Assembly: GCA_949288625.1 (NCBI GenBank)
Contig: CASEKZ010000085.1
Coordinates: 1-23,700, forward strand
DNA: 23,700 nt
Reading direction: 5' to 3'
Source: an uncultured bacterium
Lineage (GTDB): Bacteria; Bacillota_I; Bacilli_A; RF39; UBA660
Positions within the stretch are counted from its first letter, which is position 1. Each line of letters begins with the position of its first letter. A program made the position numbers and the translations under genes. The notes under the pieces are model-generated. The model saw nothing but the letters and a program-made list of their open reading frames with translations. It was not told where the DNA came from and did no database searches. Below, in pieces: positions 13,168 through 21,222 of this stretch.

Positions 13168-13936
13168 ATATTTTCGTTAGAATTTCTTTTTCAGTATAAC
13201 GCTTTTTGCCTATTATAAAAACATGTTTTTTTTGTCTTCTTAATTTATCTAAATAAAAGCCATTAATTACCCTTTGTTTTTTACTTTTAGTAGAATAAGA
13301 GAATCTTTCAAATAAAAACCTATTAAACAAATGAGGAATATCTTTATAATACGTGATTAACTTTTTTATTAAAAAGACTAAAATCATTAAGTAACTAACT
13401 TCTATTTTTAATTTAAATAACAAGAAAAACATAATGGTTATGATAGTAAATAAAAATGACGTTAAAGACGTTATCCTAAGCGATAATTTATATGGCAGAA
13501 AAACGTTTAATAAAACGTTTATTATTTTTGAGCCATCAAGTGGTATTATTGGTAGTAAGTTAAATAAAAGAATAGAATAATGATACTTTCTTATTAAGCT
13601 TATCTCTTTTAAACTAATAATATCATTATCAAAGAAAAAAACAGCTGCTAAATAAAAAAGAATTTGAAACGTAAAACCAGATGTTGCAATTAAAAACTCT
13701 TCTTTAAATGATTTATCTATTTCATCATCATAAGTTATAAAACCACCACAAATGCCAAAACTAACTTTTTTTATTTTCCAGCCATATAACAAAGACGTTG
13801 TAACATGTCCTACTTCATGAATCAAAATTATTAAAAAAAAGATTAATACATCCTTAAACAAGCCCGATACAAAAGCTAAGAAAAAAACAATAAAAAGTTC
13901 CGTTTTAATCTCTATTTTTTTACAAGTACTCCTCAT
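13160..13936 (-). CDS. spoIVFB: SpoIVFB, intramembrane metalloprotease for pro-SigK
   Basis: 258 aa site-2-type (M50) zinc protease of the outer forespore membrane that removes the pro-sequence of SigK in the mother cell. The zinc motif HEVGH is at 40-44, and the third ligand Asp134 is in NLLPIIPLDGSK, matching the spacing in B. subtilis SpoIVFB. About six membrane segments are followed by a basic C-terminal domain (about 195-258). It overlaps the end of spoIVFA by 17 nt. No good ribosome site precedes the ATG at 13936 (other in-frame starts at 13954 and 13963 have none either), so translation may be coupled to spoIVFA. Pro-SigK, the expected substrate, is encoded at 20501. Confidence 0.92.
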   Translation of the reverse strand: MRSTCKKIEIKTELFIVFFLAFVSGLFKDVLIFFLIILIHEVGHVTTSLLYGWKIKKVSFGICGGFITYDDEIDKSFKEEFLIATSGFTFQILFYLAAVFFFDNDIISLKEISLIRKYHYSILLFNLLPIIPLDGSKIINVLLNVFLPYKLSLRITSLTSFLFTIITIMFFLLFKLKIEVSYLMILVFLIKKLITYYKDIPHLFNRFLFERFSYSTKSKKQRVINGFYLDKLRRQKKHVFIIGKKRYTEKEILTKIFD

Positions 13937-14525
13937 AAGATAAATATTTACCATCCTTTTCAAAAATCATGTATAGTTTTTTGTCAGCAACACCTAAAAT
14001 TTCTCCTTTTAAAACGTAATCATACAAGCTAACGTTAAGATTATCTAAACACCCATAAGTAACATTAAGACCATTTTCATCTTGAATGGTAATCATGTTT
14101 TTATAATTCCCTTTTTTAACAACTTTAATCACAATACCACTTTTAATTGATGAAACCGTATAATTACTTGATACAAAAAGCATATAACCATTATTTTCTT
14201 TTTCAATTTTATCATAAGTTATTTTTTCATCTAACACAAGTCTTGTATCATCGTTAATAACGTTTTTAAATGGTACAACGTCTCCTAAATACTCTTTATA
14301 AACACCATATATCTTTGCAAAAGAAAGCGAGTTGTTATATACTATCTTTTCATATTTTTCTTTGTTTTTATCACTTTGTTTTATATATATAAGTGAGGCT
14401 AAAAAAAGAATAATCACAATTAAACACTTAATTAATACCGAAAAAATTAGTCTTTTTAAATAACCATCAGACTTTTTTTGTTCTTTAGTTTCAATTTTTT
14501 TGCTAAATGATTGAGGACCTATCAT
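13920..14525 (-). CDS. spoIVFA: SpoIVFA-like regulator of SpoIVFB
   Basis: 201 aa. A cytoplasmic N-terminus with many Lys, one membrane helix (about 27-47), an external linker, and a C-terminal LytM/M23-like fold at about 110-195 with the pattern SSIKSGIVIKVVKKGNYKNMITIQ and YDYVLKGEILGVA. The zinc-binding His residues of active M23 peptidases are absent, as in SpoIVFA, which holds SpoIVFB inactive until a signal from the forespore. The assignment rests on this architecture and on the overlap with spoIVFB. AGGTGAT precedes the ATG. It is 18 nt downstream of mreD. Confidence 0.8.
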   Translation of the reverse strand: MIGPQSFSKKIETKEQKKSDGYLKRLIFSVLIKCLIVIILFLASLIYIKQSDKNKEKYEKIVYNNSLSFAKIYGVYKEYLGDVVPFKNVINDDTRLVLDEKITYDKIEKENNGYMLFVSSNYTVSSIKSGIVIKVVKKGNYKNMITIQDENGLNVTYGCLDNLNVSLYDYVLKGEILGVADKKLYMIFEKDGKYLSYEEYL

Positions 14526-14543
14526 TACATATCACCTAATTCA

Positions 14544-15029
14544 TTAATATGTACGTTTCTTTAATCTATTACCAAATACCCAATTTATGACACTAAATAC
14601 TAAGTAAACTAATGAATAATATAATATATTTATAACAACCCCATCATATAATAAGTGAATGATTTCATAAATAGTACGTTTTTTTAATAAAAAGGTAAAC
14701 AAAAGCAAGATCAAAACGTATGCAATAATAAGTATAAAATAACTAACTAATGATTTTATAAAAAAACTTTTTTCTCCTAGCATTTTATAAGATAAAAAAG
14801 CTAGAAAAACATAGATAAAACCATGAAGAAAAATCATGTTAAAATACATAAGATCATATATAACACCCGTTATAAAACAAGTTATATAAAATATCTTCTT
14901 ATCTTTTACGTTAAAACTTCCTATAATTATTATTGCTATTACAAAAAACGGAGTAATTTCTCTTAATAAGTTAGGCACTAATCCTTCTAAGAAAACCGAT
15001 ATAATAAACATAATTATAGTTACTATCAT
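14544..15029 (-). CDS. mreD: rod-shape protein MreD
   Basis: 161 aa, highly hydrophobic, about five membrane helices, no catalytic motif. Identity comes from this topology, the size, and the ATGA overlap with mreC upstream. MreD works with MreC and RodA/PBP2 in side-wall synthesis. Sequence conservation in the family is low, so context carries much of the call. Confidence 0.85.
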   Translation of the reverse strand: MIVTIIMFIISVFLEGLVPNLLREITPFFVIAIIIIGSFNVKDKKIFYITCFITGVIYDLMYFNMIFLHGFIYVFLAFLSYKMLGEKSFFIKSLVSYFILIIAYVLILLLFTFLLKKRTIYEIIHLLYDGVVINILYYSLVYLVFSVINWVFGNRLKKRTY

Positions 15030-15808
15030 TTTTTCTCCTTTACGATTGCAACAAATAACAAATCATTAAAATTAACGTTTGATTTAGCCCAAATGGTTTT
15101 ATTAAGTCCATAATTACTTACTTCTTCTTTAACAACTTGACCTATATATACACCTTTATACGTTTCATTATCATACCCCGATAAAACAACTTTATCACCT
15201 TTTAATATATTATTTTTACTCATAACCTCAGTAATCATAAACAAACCAGTTTCCTCATCATAATCCCTTAACACCCCAGATACATTAGCATCTTTTGTTT
15301 CAATAATAACCGATATCATATTATTTTCTGATGTACCCGTAATTAAGTTTACCTCACACATTTTATCTGATACTTTACTTACAAAACCAATTAATCCCTC
15401 GCTTGATATAACAACATCATCCTTTTTTATCCCATCATCATAACCTTTAGAAACCTCTATTTTATCAAACCAATTTTTTAAAGTATGATTAGTTACCTGC
15501 GCTATTACATAATTACTTTTCGTTTTTTTTAAATCTAAATTTTTTCTTAATTCATTATTTTCTTTTTCAAGCTGATTTACCTTTGATGATAAAACGTTAT
15601 CGCTAAAGCCATTAACAGAATAAACATTTGATATGATAAATCCATTAATCATACTAGATAAGTTTTTGAATCCTTTTTCTATTAAAAAATAATCACGATT
15701 CATTAAAGCAAGTGATAAACTAGTAAAAAGTAAAAACACTAGTGTTATAATTATCGTTATAACTTTCTTTTTAACGTTCTTTGCTTTAACATTTATCTTT
15801 TTTCGCAT
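15026..15808 (-). CDS. mreC: rod-shape protein MreC
   Basis: 260 aa. Basic cytoplasmic start, one membrane helix (about 14-35), a coiled coil with leucine/asparagine heptads around 65-95 (VNQLEKENNELRKNLDL), then the double beta-barrel MreC core with NWFDKIEVSKGYDDGIKKDD and GLIGFVSKVSDKMCEVNLIT, both family signatures. It scaffolds the elongation machinery outside the membrane. The ATG is 2 nt after the radC stop; mreB, which sits between radC and mreC in B. subtilis, is missing. Confidence 0.93.
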   Translation of the reverse strand: MRKKINVKAKNVKKKVITIIITLVFLLFTSLSLALMNRDYFLIEKGFKNLSSMINGFIISNVYSVNGFSDNVLSSKVNQLEKENNELRKNLDLKKTKSNYVIAQVTNHTLKNWFDKIEVSKGYDDGIKKDDVVISSEGLIGFVSKVSDKMCEVNLITGTSENNMISVIIETKDANVSGVLRDYDEETGLFMITEVMSKNNILKGDKVVLSGYDNETYKGVYIGQVVKEEVSNYGLNKTIWAKSNVNFNDLLFVAIVKEKK

Positions 15809-15810
15809 TG

Positions 15811-16506
15811 CTATTTCCTTTCTAACATGTTGTTTTCATAAAAGCTGTAATAATTATCATTACCAATTATTACGTGGTCAATAACCGCAATTCCTTGTAA
15901 TTTTCCAATTTTAACTAACGCATCCGTTATGTTAATATCCTCATTTGATGGTATAACATTACCAGAAGGATGATTATGAACACATATAACATAAGCTGCT
16001 GAAGATAAATATGCATATTTAAATATTTCTCTAGGATGAATGAGACTTTTGTTTAAGGTTCCCTTAAATAATAACTTTTTATCAATTAAACGCTTAGCTT
16101 GATCTAAATATAAACAAAAAAAATATTCTTGATTAAGCCCAGATAACTCAGACCTAAAATGTTTATATATCTTAACCGCACTATTAAACCTTAAATTATT
16201 TTCAAGTGGTACCTCATCATAAACCCTTCTACCAAGTTCCAATGATGCGATAAATTCAATTGCTTTAACAGCACCAATACCATTTATTTTTATTAAATTA
16301 CTTAAAGTTAAGTTTTTTAAATCAGAGACGTTTTTAACCATTTTTAATATTTGTGAAGCTAGGTATTTTGATGAATAATCCTTGGTGCCGGTTTTCATTA
16401 TAATGGCGATTAAATCTTCAGTAGACAAACTTCTTGCACCATATTTAACTAGTCTTTCTCTTGGCCTTTCGCTTTCTGGGATTTGCCTTATTAACACATC
16501 ACTCAT
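15811..16506 (-). CDS. radC: RadC-family JAB/MPN domain protein
   Basis: 231 aa. The N-terminal UPF0758 helix-hairpin-helix part has RPRERLVKYGARSLSTEDL and NLIKINGIGAVKA; the C-terminal JAB1/MPN metal site is HNHPSGNVIPSNED with the upstream Glu of the fold. Cellular role is unsettled despite the name; a part in DNA repair has been doubted. Start ATG at 16506 has GAGGTGG upstream and overlaps the end of the preceding gene by 8 nt. Part of the radC-mreCD block typical of Bacilli. Confidence 0.93.
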   Translation of the reverse strand: MSDVLIRQIPESERPRERLVKYGARSLSTEDLIAIIMKTGTKDYSSKYLASQILKMVKNVSDLKNLTLSNLIKINGIGAVKAIEFIASLELGRRVYDEVPLENNLRFNSAVKIYKHFRSELSGLNQEYFFCLYLDQAKRLIDKKLLFKGTLNKSLIHPREIFKYAYLSSAAYVICVHNHPSGNVIPSNEDINITDALVKIGKLQGIAVIDHVIIGNDNYYSFYENNMLERK

Positions 16507-16957
16507 GCCGAACCACCTCATCTTCATAACATGATAATATTTGGTTTTGAATCATTAAAAGTGAGTTTTCATCTTCCGCTACTTCTAGTAATTTTTCATA
16601 TTCGTTTAGGTTTTGAATAAAAGAGTCACTATTTATCGTTACCTTTTCGAAAGTTAAATCAAGACCTTTAGAATGATATATGTCTTTTATTTTATTAATG
16701 TTTTTCTTAGTGGTTGAAATAGCAACATAAGCACTTACCTCATTCTCTTTTAAAATGTATATATAACGGTCAACCGCAGTAACGGACTCTTGCATTTTTT
16801 CTACCGAAGAATAAGTTCCGTACTTTAACATGTAAACTTCGTTGTTATAACTAATTACGTTTTGTAAATCAATCTTCTCATACTTATCAAAGGTAAGTTT
16901 TCCTAATAAAGCACCCGCTATCAAAGCTATAATAACCCAAATAATTGTTTTTTTCAT
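16499..16957 (-). CDS. membrane-anchored SPOR-like protein, SpoIIB position
   Basis: 152 aa. Short basic start (MKKT), one membrane helix (about 5-22), and an external domain with the two-fold alpha/beta rhythm of a SPOR domain: VYMLKYGTYSSVEKMQESV, then YIYILKENEVSAYVAIST and KNINKIKDIYHSKGLDLTFE. SPOR domains bind denuded peptidoglycan at division sites. In B. subtilis the SPOR-containing spoIIB lies just upstream of maf-radC, so a SpoIIB-like role is suggested by both context and fold, but the domain call is by eye. A C-terminal helical tail (110-152) follows. Start ATG at 16957 is placed by AGGTGAT. Confidence 0.6.
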   Translation of the reverse strand: MKKTIIWVIIALIAGALLGKLTFDKYEKIDLQNVISYNNEVYMLKYGTYSSVEKMQESVTAVDRYIYILKENEVSAYVAISTTKKNINKIKDIYHSKGLDLTFEKVTINSDSFIQNLNEYEKLLEVAEDENSLLMIQNQILSCYEDEVVRHE

Positions 16958-17006
16958 ATGTATCACCTAAATACATATTAAGTTAATATATTTAAAATTA
17001 TTGTCG

Positions 17007-17042
17007 AAAAAAAGAGGTTTAGTGTTTTTTTACTAAACCCTC
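17007..17042 (-). terminator. intrinsic terminator overlapping the stop codon of the repeat protein
   Basis: GAGGTTTAGT (17014-17023) pairs with ACTAAACCCTC (17032-17042) with one bulged C, 8-nt loop, then seven U (17007-17013). The stop TAA (17021-17019) lies in the stem. It ends the five-gene operon starting at 20420. Confidence 0.85.
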
Positions 17043-17699
17043 ATTTTTTTTAATATTATTAAAATAATCAAATTGTTCTTTTATACGGATAGATACCTCA
17101 TCTAAAGAAGATAAAATACAATCTTTATAAGTTTCCCACCAAAAATTCATTATTGCACCCGTTTTAAAACGAACGCAACCATCAAAGCGAAACTTTTCAT
17201 TAGGAGCATGTAAAAACTCTAATTTTAAATCAGTAAACCGTAAATAATAAGAGTAACTTTTCTTTATTGAAGCGCATACCACATCATCTGAGTTTAATAT
17301 TTCTTCCTTGTTATAATAAAACCAAAGTCCCGCTAAGGTGCCATCTGGAAAAGTTATCCCAGAATCAGCGTTAAATTTATTTAAATTATCAATTTTTAAA
17401 AAAAGATAAAAATATTTTCTTCTTTGTAAAATATCATAAGATGTTTTTTTTCTTCGATAATTTTTATATTGTTGCTTAATTGACTCATATGTTTCTCTTT
17501 TATAACTAAATATTTTCTCAATGTTATTTGCAAACCAAACACCCATTAACTCACCATTTTTAAACCTAACGTCAGACCTTGGATCAAACTTCTTTGGGTC
17601 TTTACAGCAAGCAAATTCATCTGCGATATCTTGAATTACTTTAACATAAAATAAACTTGTTTCCTTATCCATTGGTAACCAAGACAAATCATCGTTCAT
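17019..17699 (-). CDS. unrecognised protein with three 45-residue repeats
   Basis: 226 aa, soluble, no signal peptide. Three ungapped repeats occur at about 37-81, 108-152 and 169-213. Shared pattern: K-F-x4-[DGC]-[VI]-[RT]-F-[KP]-x-G-x-x-[MA]-[GN]-x-W-[FW]-x5-[ED]-x-I, then about 8-9 residues and [SR]-I-K-x-x-[YF]-x-x-[YF]. Examples of the core are VRFKNGELMGVWF, ITFPDGTLAGLWF and VRFKTGAIMNFWW. The G-x-L-x-G-x-W core recalls helicase-associated (HA) repeats, which bind nucleic acid, but the likeness is distant. It is the last gene of the prsW-yqeG-yqeH operon, 48 nt after yqeH, with an extra extended -10 (complement of 17725-17733) that may allow separate expression. Function unknown. Confidence 0.75.
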   Translation of the reverse strand: MNDDLSWLPMDKETSLFYVKVIQDIADEFACCKDPKKFDPRSDVRFKNGELMGVWFANNIEKIFSYKRETYESIKQQYKNYRRKKTSYDILQRRKYFYLFLKIDNLNKFNADSGITFPDGTLAGLWFYYNKEEILNSDDVVCASIKKSYSYYLRFTDLKLEFLHAPNEKFRFDGCVRFKTGAIMNFWWETYKDCILSSLDEVSIRIKEQFDYFNNIKKNEGLVKKH

Positions 17700-17747
17700 A
17701 TTGCCACTTCCTTTTATGAATAGTATTATAACATATTCATAGCTTTA

Positions 17748-18755
17748 CTATATTAAATTTTTTCTGTTACTTACTTTAACGCCAGCTTTTACGTAGACGT
17801 TAACTTTTGCTTTTTTAGTAATCTTACAAAAGCATAAATCCTTTATCACAATGTCATTATTAGCATCTAAATCAAACTTAGTAAGCTTTAAATTTCTTAG
17901 GTAATCATTAGTGTCAACGTTAATTCTTTTTACTTTAACATCATTTGATAAATAAAAAGTAAAACTATTTTCAATATCACTTAAATAATCAAACCTAGCA
18001 TAATTACCAATAATAACCGATTGCCTTGGTTTCATTTGATAAGTTCTTGGTTTTATCTCTGATTTAAAAGATACTTCTTTTACCACCTTAGAAGGCTCAT
18101 CAACCAAAAAACCATCATTAGATAAAAAGCCAGGAGTATCAACCAGCGTTAATTCATCATCTATTTTTATTTCGATGGTATCAAGCGTAGTATTGGTAAG
18201 AAAACTAGTTGTAACAAGCGGATTTTGAACCCCTTTCGCCTTAATAAAAGCGTTTATTAATGTGCTTTTACCAGCGTTTGTACCCCCAACTAAATAAACT
18301 TTATTTTTCTTATTATACCTTGCTATAACACTTAAAAGAAGATCAACGTTATAATTTTTTTTACCACTTACAAAAACAACATCTTTAACGTTTAAATCAT
18401 AATTAGATTTTATATACTCATAAAGTTTTCTTTCTTTTACTGATTTGGGCAATAAATCAACTTTTGAAATAACAAGTATAACTTTTCCACCAAAACTATT
18501 AGCCATGTTAAGATTATCCATGCTTAAAACATCACATACGTATAAAATTAAATTATGCATACTTTTTATAGTATCAAACAATTTATTATAATCATTAGTA
18601 TCTTTTTTTACAACTTTATAGTCTCCATAATTTTTAATTCTAAAGCATCTTTTGCATACTAAAGATACCTCATATAGTTCACAAGGAATGTACCCAGGAA
18701 AATCAGGATTACTAGTTTGTAATAAAGCGCCACACCCAACACACTTTTTAGTCAT
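17748..18755 (-). CDS. yqeH: circularly permuted ribosome-biogenesis GTPase YqeH
   Basis: 335 aa. An N-terminal zinc finger with CVGC (Cys5, Cys8) and CKRC (Cys34, Cys37) is followed by a GTPase domain in permuted order: G4 SKVD (97-100), G5 SGK (130-132), then P-loop GGTNAGKST (157-165), and G3 DTPG (206-209). YqeH is needed for 30S subunit assembly in B. subtilis. The start overlaps yqeG by 8 nt, as in other Bacilli, which indicates coupled translation. C-terminal region is beta-rich and Lys-rich, typical of the family. Confidence 0.95.
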   Translation of the reverse strand: MTKKCVGCGALLQTSNPDFPGYIPCELYEVSLVCKRCFRIKNYGDYKVVKKDTNDYNKLFDTIKSMHNLILYVCDVLSMDNLNMANSFGGKVILVISKVDLLPKSVKERKLYEYIKSNYDLNVKDVVFVSGKKNYNVDLLLSVIARYNKKNKVYLVGGTNAGKSTLINAFIKAKGVQNPLVTTSFLTNTTLDTIEIKIDDELTLVDTPGFLSNDGFLVDEPSKVVKEVSFKSEIKPRTYQMKPRQSVIIGNYARFDYLSDIENSFTFYLSNDVKVKRINVDTNDYLRNLKLTKFDLDANNDIVIKDLCFCKITKKAKVNVYVKAGVKVSNRKNLI

Positions 18756-19269
18756 AATACCGACCTTTCTCTAGGTATTTTTTTTCCTTAAATGATTTAA
18801 AAATTCGCTTTTCAATTTGTCTGTTAAGCCATGTTTCTTTTTCGTCTTTTTCACTTATCGGATTAACCAAAATAGTTGTTATACCAACCTTATTACCACC
18901 ATTTATATCAGTTAAAAGTTGGTCACCAACAGCTGCTACCTCTTCTTTTTTATAACCATACTTACTTAGTATGTACCGGTACTTAAAAGAAAATGGTTTT
19001 AGGGAAACACAAGCAATATCAACATCATAATAATCCCCAAACTTTTTAACTCTTTTAGGAAAATTATTTGAAAACAATATGATCTTAAAGTCCTTTTTTA
19101 AAGTATCAAATAATCGTTTTGTTTTCTTAAAAAACTTCTCTTCTCTAGCAGGAGTTATGGTATTATCGACGTCGAATAAAATACATTTTATGTTATTTTG
19201 TTTTAATTTGTCATAATTAATGGTAAAAATACTTTCTTGATAAATTGATGGAAGAAACCTTTTTAACAT
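18748..19269 (-). CDS. yqeG: YqeG-family HAD phosphatase
   Basis: 173 aa HAD-superfamily protein, subfamily IIIA. Catalytic loop ILFDVDNTITP (nucleophile Asp33, acid Asp35), motif II near LFSNN, and motif IV GDQLLTDINGG. Nearly always located before yqeH; the substrate is not established. Its ATG shares one base with the stop codon of the prsW-like gene (TAATG), so it is translated by re-initiation or coupling. Confidence 0.93.
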   Translation of the reverse strand: MLKRFLPSIYQESIFTINYDKLKQNNIKCILFDVDNTITPAREEKFFKKTKRLFDTLKKDFKIILFSNNFPKRVKKFGDYYDVDIACVSLKPFSFKYRYILSKYGYKKEEVAAVGDQLLTDINGGNKVGITTILVNPISEKDEKETWLNRQIEKRIFKSFKEKKYLEKGRYYD

Positions 19270-20165
19270 TAAACATCACCCTTTTCTTTTTTAGATAAAC
19301 TGGTTTTTTTATACATTTTAATCCGGTTAAGCCTAGATGAACTATTAACATATTCATTATTCGTCATTAAATAGTCATACTTTTTTTCGTACGTGCCATT
19401 AGAGATAAAAATTTTATTAAGATTAATAATTTTTTTTGATACCTTACCCGCAATATAAAATAATGATATCATAATTATTAATAATGGTAGTAACTCAAGT
19501 ACAAAAACTTGAAATAAATTATTATAGTTAATGTTTAAATTACCAAGTACACCCATTAAAACGTTAAACGTTCCGTGAATAAAAGATGGTATTAAAATAG
19601 CAAGTGAAAAATTAATATATTTCTTGTTTTTATTTTTTGAAAAACTACCAAGTGAAATAAAATATCCAATTACAATACCACAAATTACATGAAGAGGAAC
19701 GGTTGTAAAATCTCTCATTAAAGCCAAACTAATGCTGTTTGATATGGTGTTTTCCGAAAACGCGTACATTATGTTTTCTAACCCCGCAAAAGAAAGTGCA
19801 ATAAGCATCATATAAACAAGTCCATCATATATATCATCATAATGTTTATTATCAAATATAAACAAAAAGAAAATGGCTATTTTTGATAACTCTTCAATAA
19901 ACGCCCAAACATAAGTTAAAATTACACTATTAGAAAAATAAGGCATAATAAGGTTTTCTAAATAACTTGCAAGAGCAATCGTTAAAATACCAGATAATAA
20001 ACAAATTATTATGTTCTTGGTAGGCTCTTTACTTTTTCTATCGGTATATAAAACAAAACCAACCAAAATAAGCGTTGGAACAAGCGAAAAAACAAGAACC
20101 AATAAACGTTCATAAAAATAATAATGATCATTAAACAAATTAAAATCAAAACTTATATTTATCAT
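19269..20165 (-). CDS. PrsW-family intramembrane glutamic protease
   Basis: 298 aa, about eight membrane helices. PrsW motifs appear in order: FIEELSK (Glu91/Glu92), AGLENIMY (Glu130), VPLHVICG (His159) and SFIHGTFN (His197). PrsW in B. subtilis makes the site-1 cut in the anti-sigma factor RsiW; other members have unknown targets. A basic cytoplasmic tail (about 245-298) follows. It heads into yqeG with a one-base overlap, and follows the 79-aa gene by 15 nt. No anti-sigma factor gene is in the window, so its substrate is open. Confidence 0.88.
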   Translation of the reverse strand: MINISFDFNLFNDHYYFYERLLVLVFSLVPTLILVGFVLYTDRKSKEPTKNIIICLLSGILTIALASYLENLIMPYFSNSVILTYVWAFIEELSKIAIFFLFIFDNKHYDDIYDGLVYMMLIALSFAGLENIMYAFSENTISNSISLALMRDFTTVPLHVICGIVIGYFISLGSFSKNKNKKYINFSLAILIPSFIHGTFNVLMGVLGNLNINYNNLFQVFVLELLPLLIIMISLFYIAGKVSKKIINLNKIFISNGTYEKKYDYLMTNNEYVNSSSRLNRIKMYKKTSLSKKEKGDV

Positions 20166-20180
20166 AACTTCCCTTTCAGG

Positions 20181-20420
20181 TTAGTTTAAAAAAAACAATT
20201 TTAAACTAACCGTTCTTTGTGAATCTTTATCTTCCTTTATAATTTTGTAAAGCAATTGATAGTACACGACCTTATTATCTTGCTTTTTTGTTCTTAAAAC
20301 TATTTTAGGTTTATTACCACTTGAAACGCTGATATACGAAACATAAGATAAAATCGTATTAATTATTACAAGAAAAAATATAATTACTAAAATAGCGTAA
20401 CTTATTTTCTTTTTTTTCAT
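20181..20420 (-). CDS. 79-aa membrane-anchored unknown protein
   Basis: Basic start MKKKK, a hydrophobic helix (about 7-29), then a polar external part of about 50 residues with a beta-strand-like KVVYYQLLYKIIKED and TVSLKLFFLN at the end. No Cys, so not a lipoprotein. AAAGGGG precedes the ATG. I do not recognise a family. It is the first gene of the prsW-yqeG-yqeH operon, under an extended -10 TGTTATAAT (complement of 20447-20455) that lacks a clear -35. It could be a small partner of the adjacent protease, but that is only positional. Confidence 0.65.
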   Translation of the reverse strand: MKKKKISYAILVIIFFLVIINTILSYVSYISVSSGNKPKIVLRTKKQDNKVVYYQLLYKIIKEDKDSQRTVSLKLFFLN

Positions 20421-20453
20421 ATTATTATGCCCCTTTTATATTTTTTATTATAA

Positions 20454-20482
20454 CATAAATAACCATTATTTTTTCATATAAT
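20454..20482 (+). promoter_or_regulatory. probable SigE-type promoter of sigK
   Basis: CATAAAT (20454-20460), 14 nt, and CATATAAT (20475-20482) resemble the mother-cell SigE pattern with ATA in the -35 and CATANNAT in the -10. In B. subtilis sigK is SigE-dependent. The -35 overlaps the extended -10 of the divergent operon (20447-20455), so the two promoters may compete. The leader would be only about 12 nt. Confidence 0.5.
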
Positions 20483-20500
20483 TTATCAGGAGTGATAAAT

Positions 20501-21196
20501 TTGTTTTTAAGTATTATTACCGAAATTATTAAAGGTTTATTAGTTGGAACAGGTAGCTACGGAAACAAGACGTTTCCTGATCCACTTGAAAAAGAAGAAG
20601 AAGATAAACTAATTAAACAGATGTTATCTGGTGATAAAAACGCGAGAAATAAGTTAGTTGAACATAATCTTCGTTTGGTTGCACACATCGTAAAAAAATA
20701 TGATAATGGTAAAGAAGACATTGATGATTTAATAAGCATCGGAACAATAGGTTTAATAAAAGGAATAGATACGTTTTCAAATAAAAATGGTACCAAACTA
20801 ACAACTTACGCAGCAAGGTGCATTGAAAACGAAATCTTAATGTTTTATAGGTCAAATAAAAAAAACGCAAAAAATATTAGTATCAATGAATCAGTTGGAT
20901 TTGACAAAGATGGTAACGAAATTTCCTTTTTAGATATTTTAAAAACCCCTAACCCTGACTACGTAAATGATATTGATTTAAAAGATAACATTAAACTGCT
21001 TTATAAGTTTATAAACGTTTTAACATATAGAGAAAAAGAAATAATAATAAAAAGATACGGGCTATACAATCAAAAGGAACAAACACAAAAAGAAATTGCA
21101 AAAGAATTTAATATATCAAGAAGCTACGTATCAAGAATTGAAAAACGTGCTCTTACTAAAATCTTAAGAGAATTTATAAGAAATAAAAAGGATTAA
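20501..21196 (+). CDS. sigK: RNA polymerase sporulation sigma factor SigK (pro-form)
   Basis: 231 aa late mother-cell sigma factor. The hydrophobic N-terminal 16-20 residues (MFLSIITEIIKGLLVG) form the membrane pro-sequence that SpoIVFB removes; the mature part follows as SYGNKTFPDPLEKEEE. Region 2 is nearly identical to known SigK (HNLRLVAHIVKKYDN, DLISIGTIGLIKGID, GTKLTTYAARCIENEILM), and region 4 has NISRSYVSRIEKRALTK. I chose TTG at 20501 as start: AGGAG (20488-20492) lies 8 nt upstream, whereas an in-frame GTG at 20492 is part of that ribosome site. The gene is uninterrupted, so no skin-like element splits it here. Confidence 0.96.
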   Translation: MFLSIITEIIKGLLVGTGSYGNKTFPDPLEKEEEDKLIKQMLSGDKNARNKLVEHNLRLVAHIVKKYDNGKEDIDDLISIGTIGLIKGIDTFSNKNGTKLTTYAARCIENEILMFYRSNKKNAKNISINESVGFDKDGNEISFLDILKTPNPDYVNDIDLKDNIKLLYKFINVLTYREKEIIIKRYGLYNQKEQTQKEIAKEFNISRSYVSRIEKRALTKILREFIRNKKD

Positions 21197-21217
21197 TGTT
21201 CATAAGCATTAATCCTT
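21188..21217. terminator. bidirectional terminator between sigK and the cadherin-like gene
   Basis: AAGGATTAATG (21188-21198) pairs perfectly over 11 bp with CATTAATCCTT (21207-21217), 8-nt loop. T-rich tracts flank both sides (TTATTTTTTT after it on the plus strand, TTTTTATTT on the minus). The sigK stop TAA (21194-21196) is inside the stem. Confidence 0.85.
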
Positions 21218-21222
21218 AAATA

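Noticed and set aside
20492..20494. GTG as sigK start
   Set aside because: It is part of the AGGAG-TGA ribosome site. TTG at 20501 has proper spacing and matches the SigK N-terminus.
20557..20870. Antisense ORFs opposite sigK
   Set aside because: Low-complexity translation, two overlapping frames, and a confident gene on the other strand.
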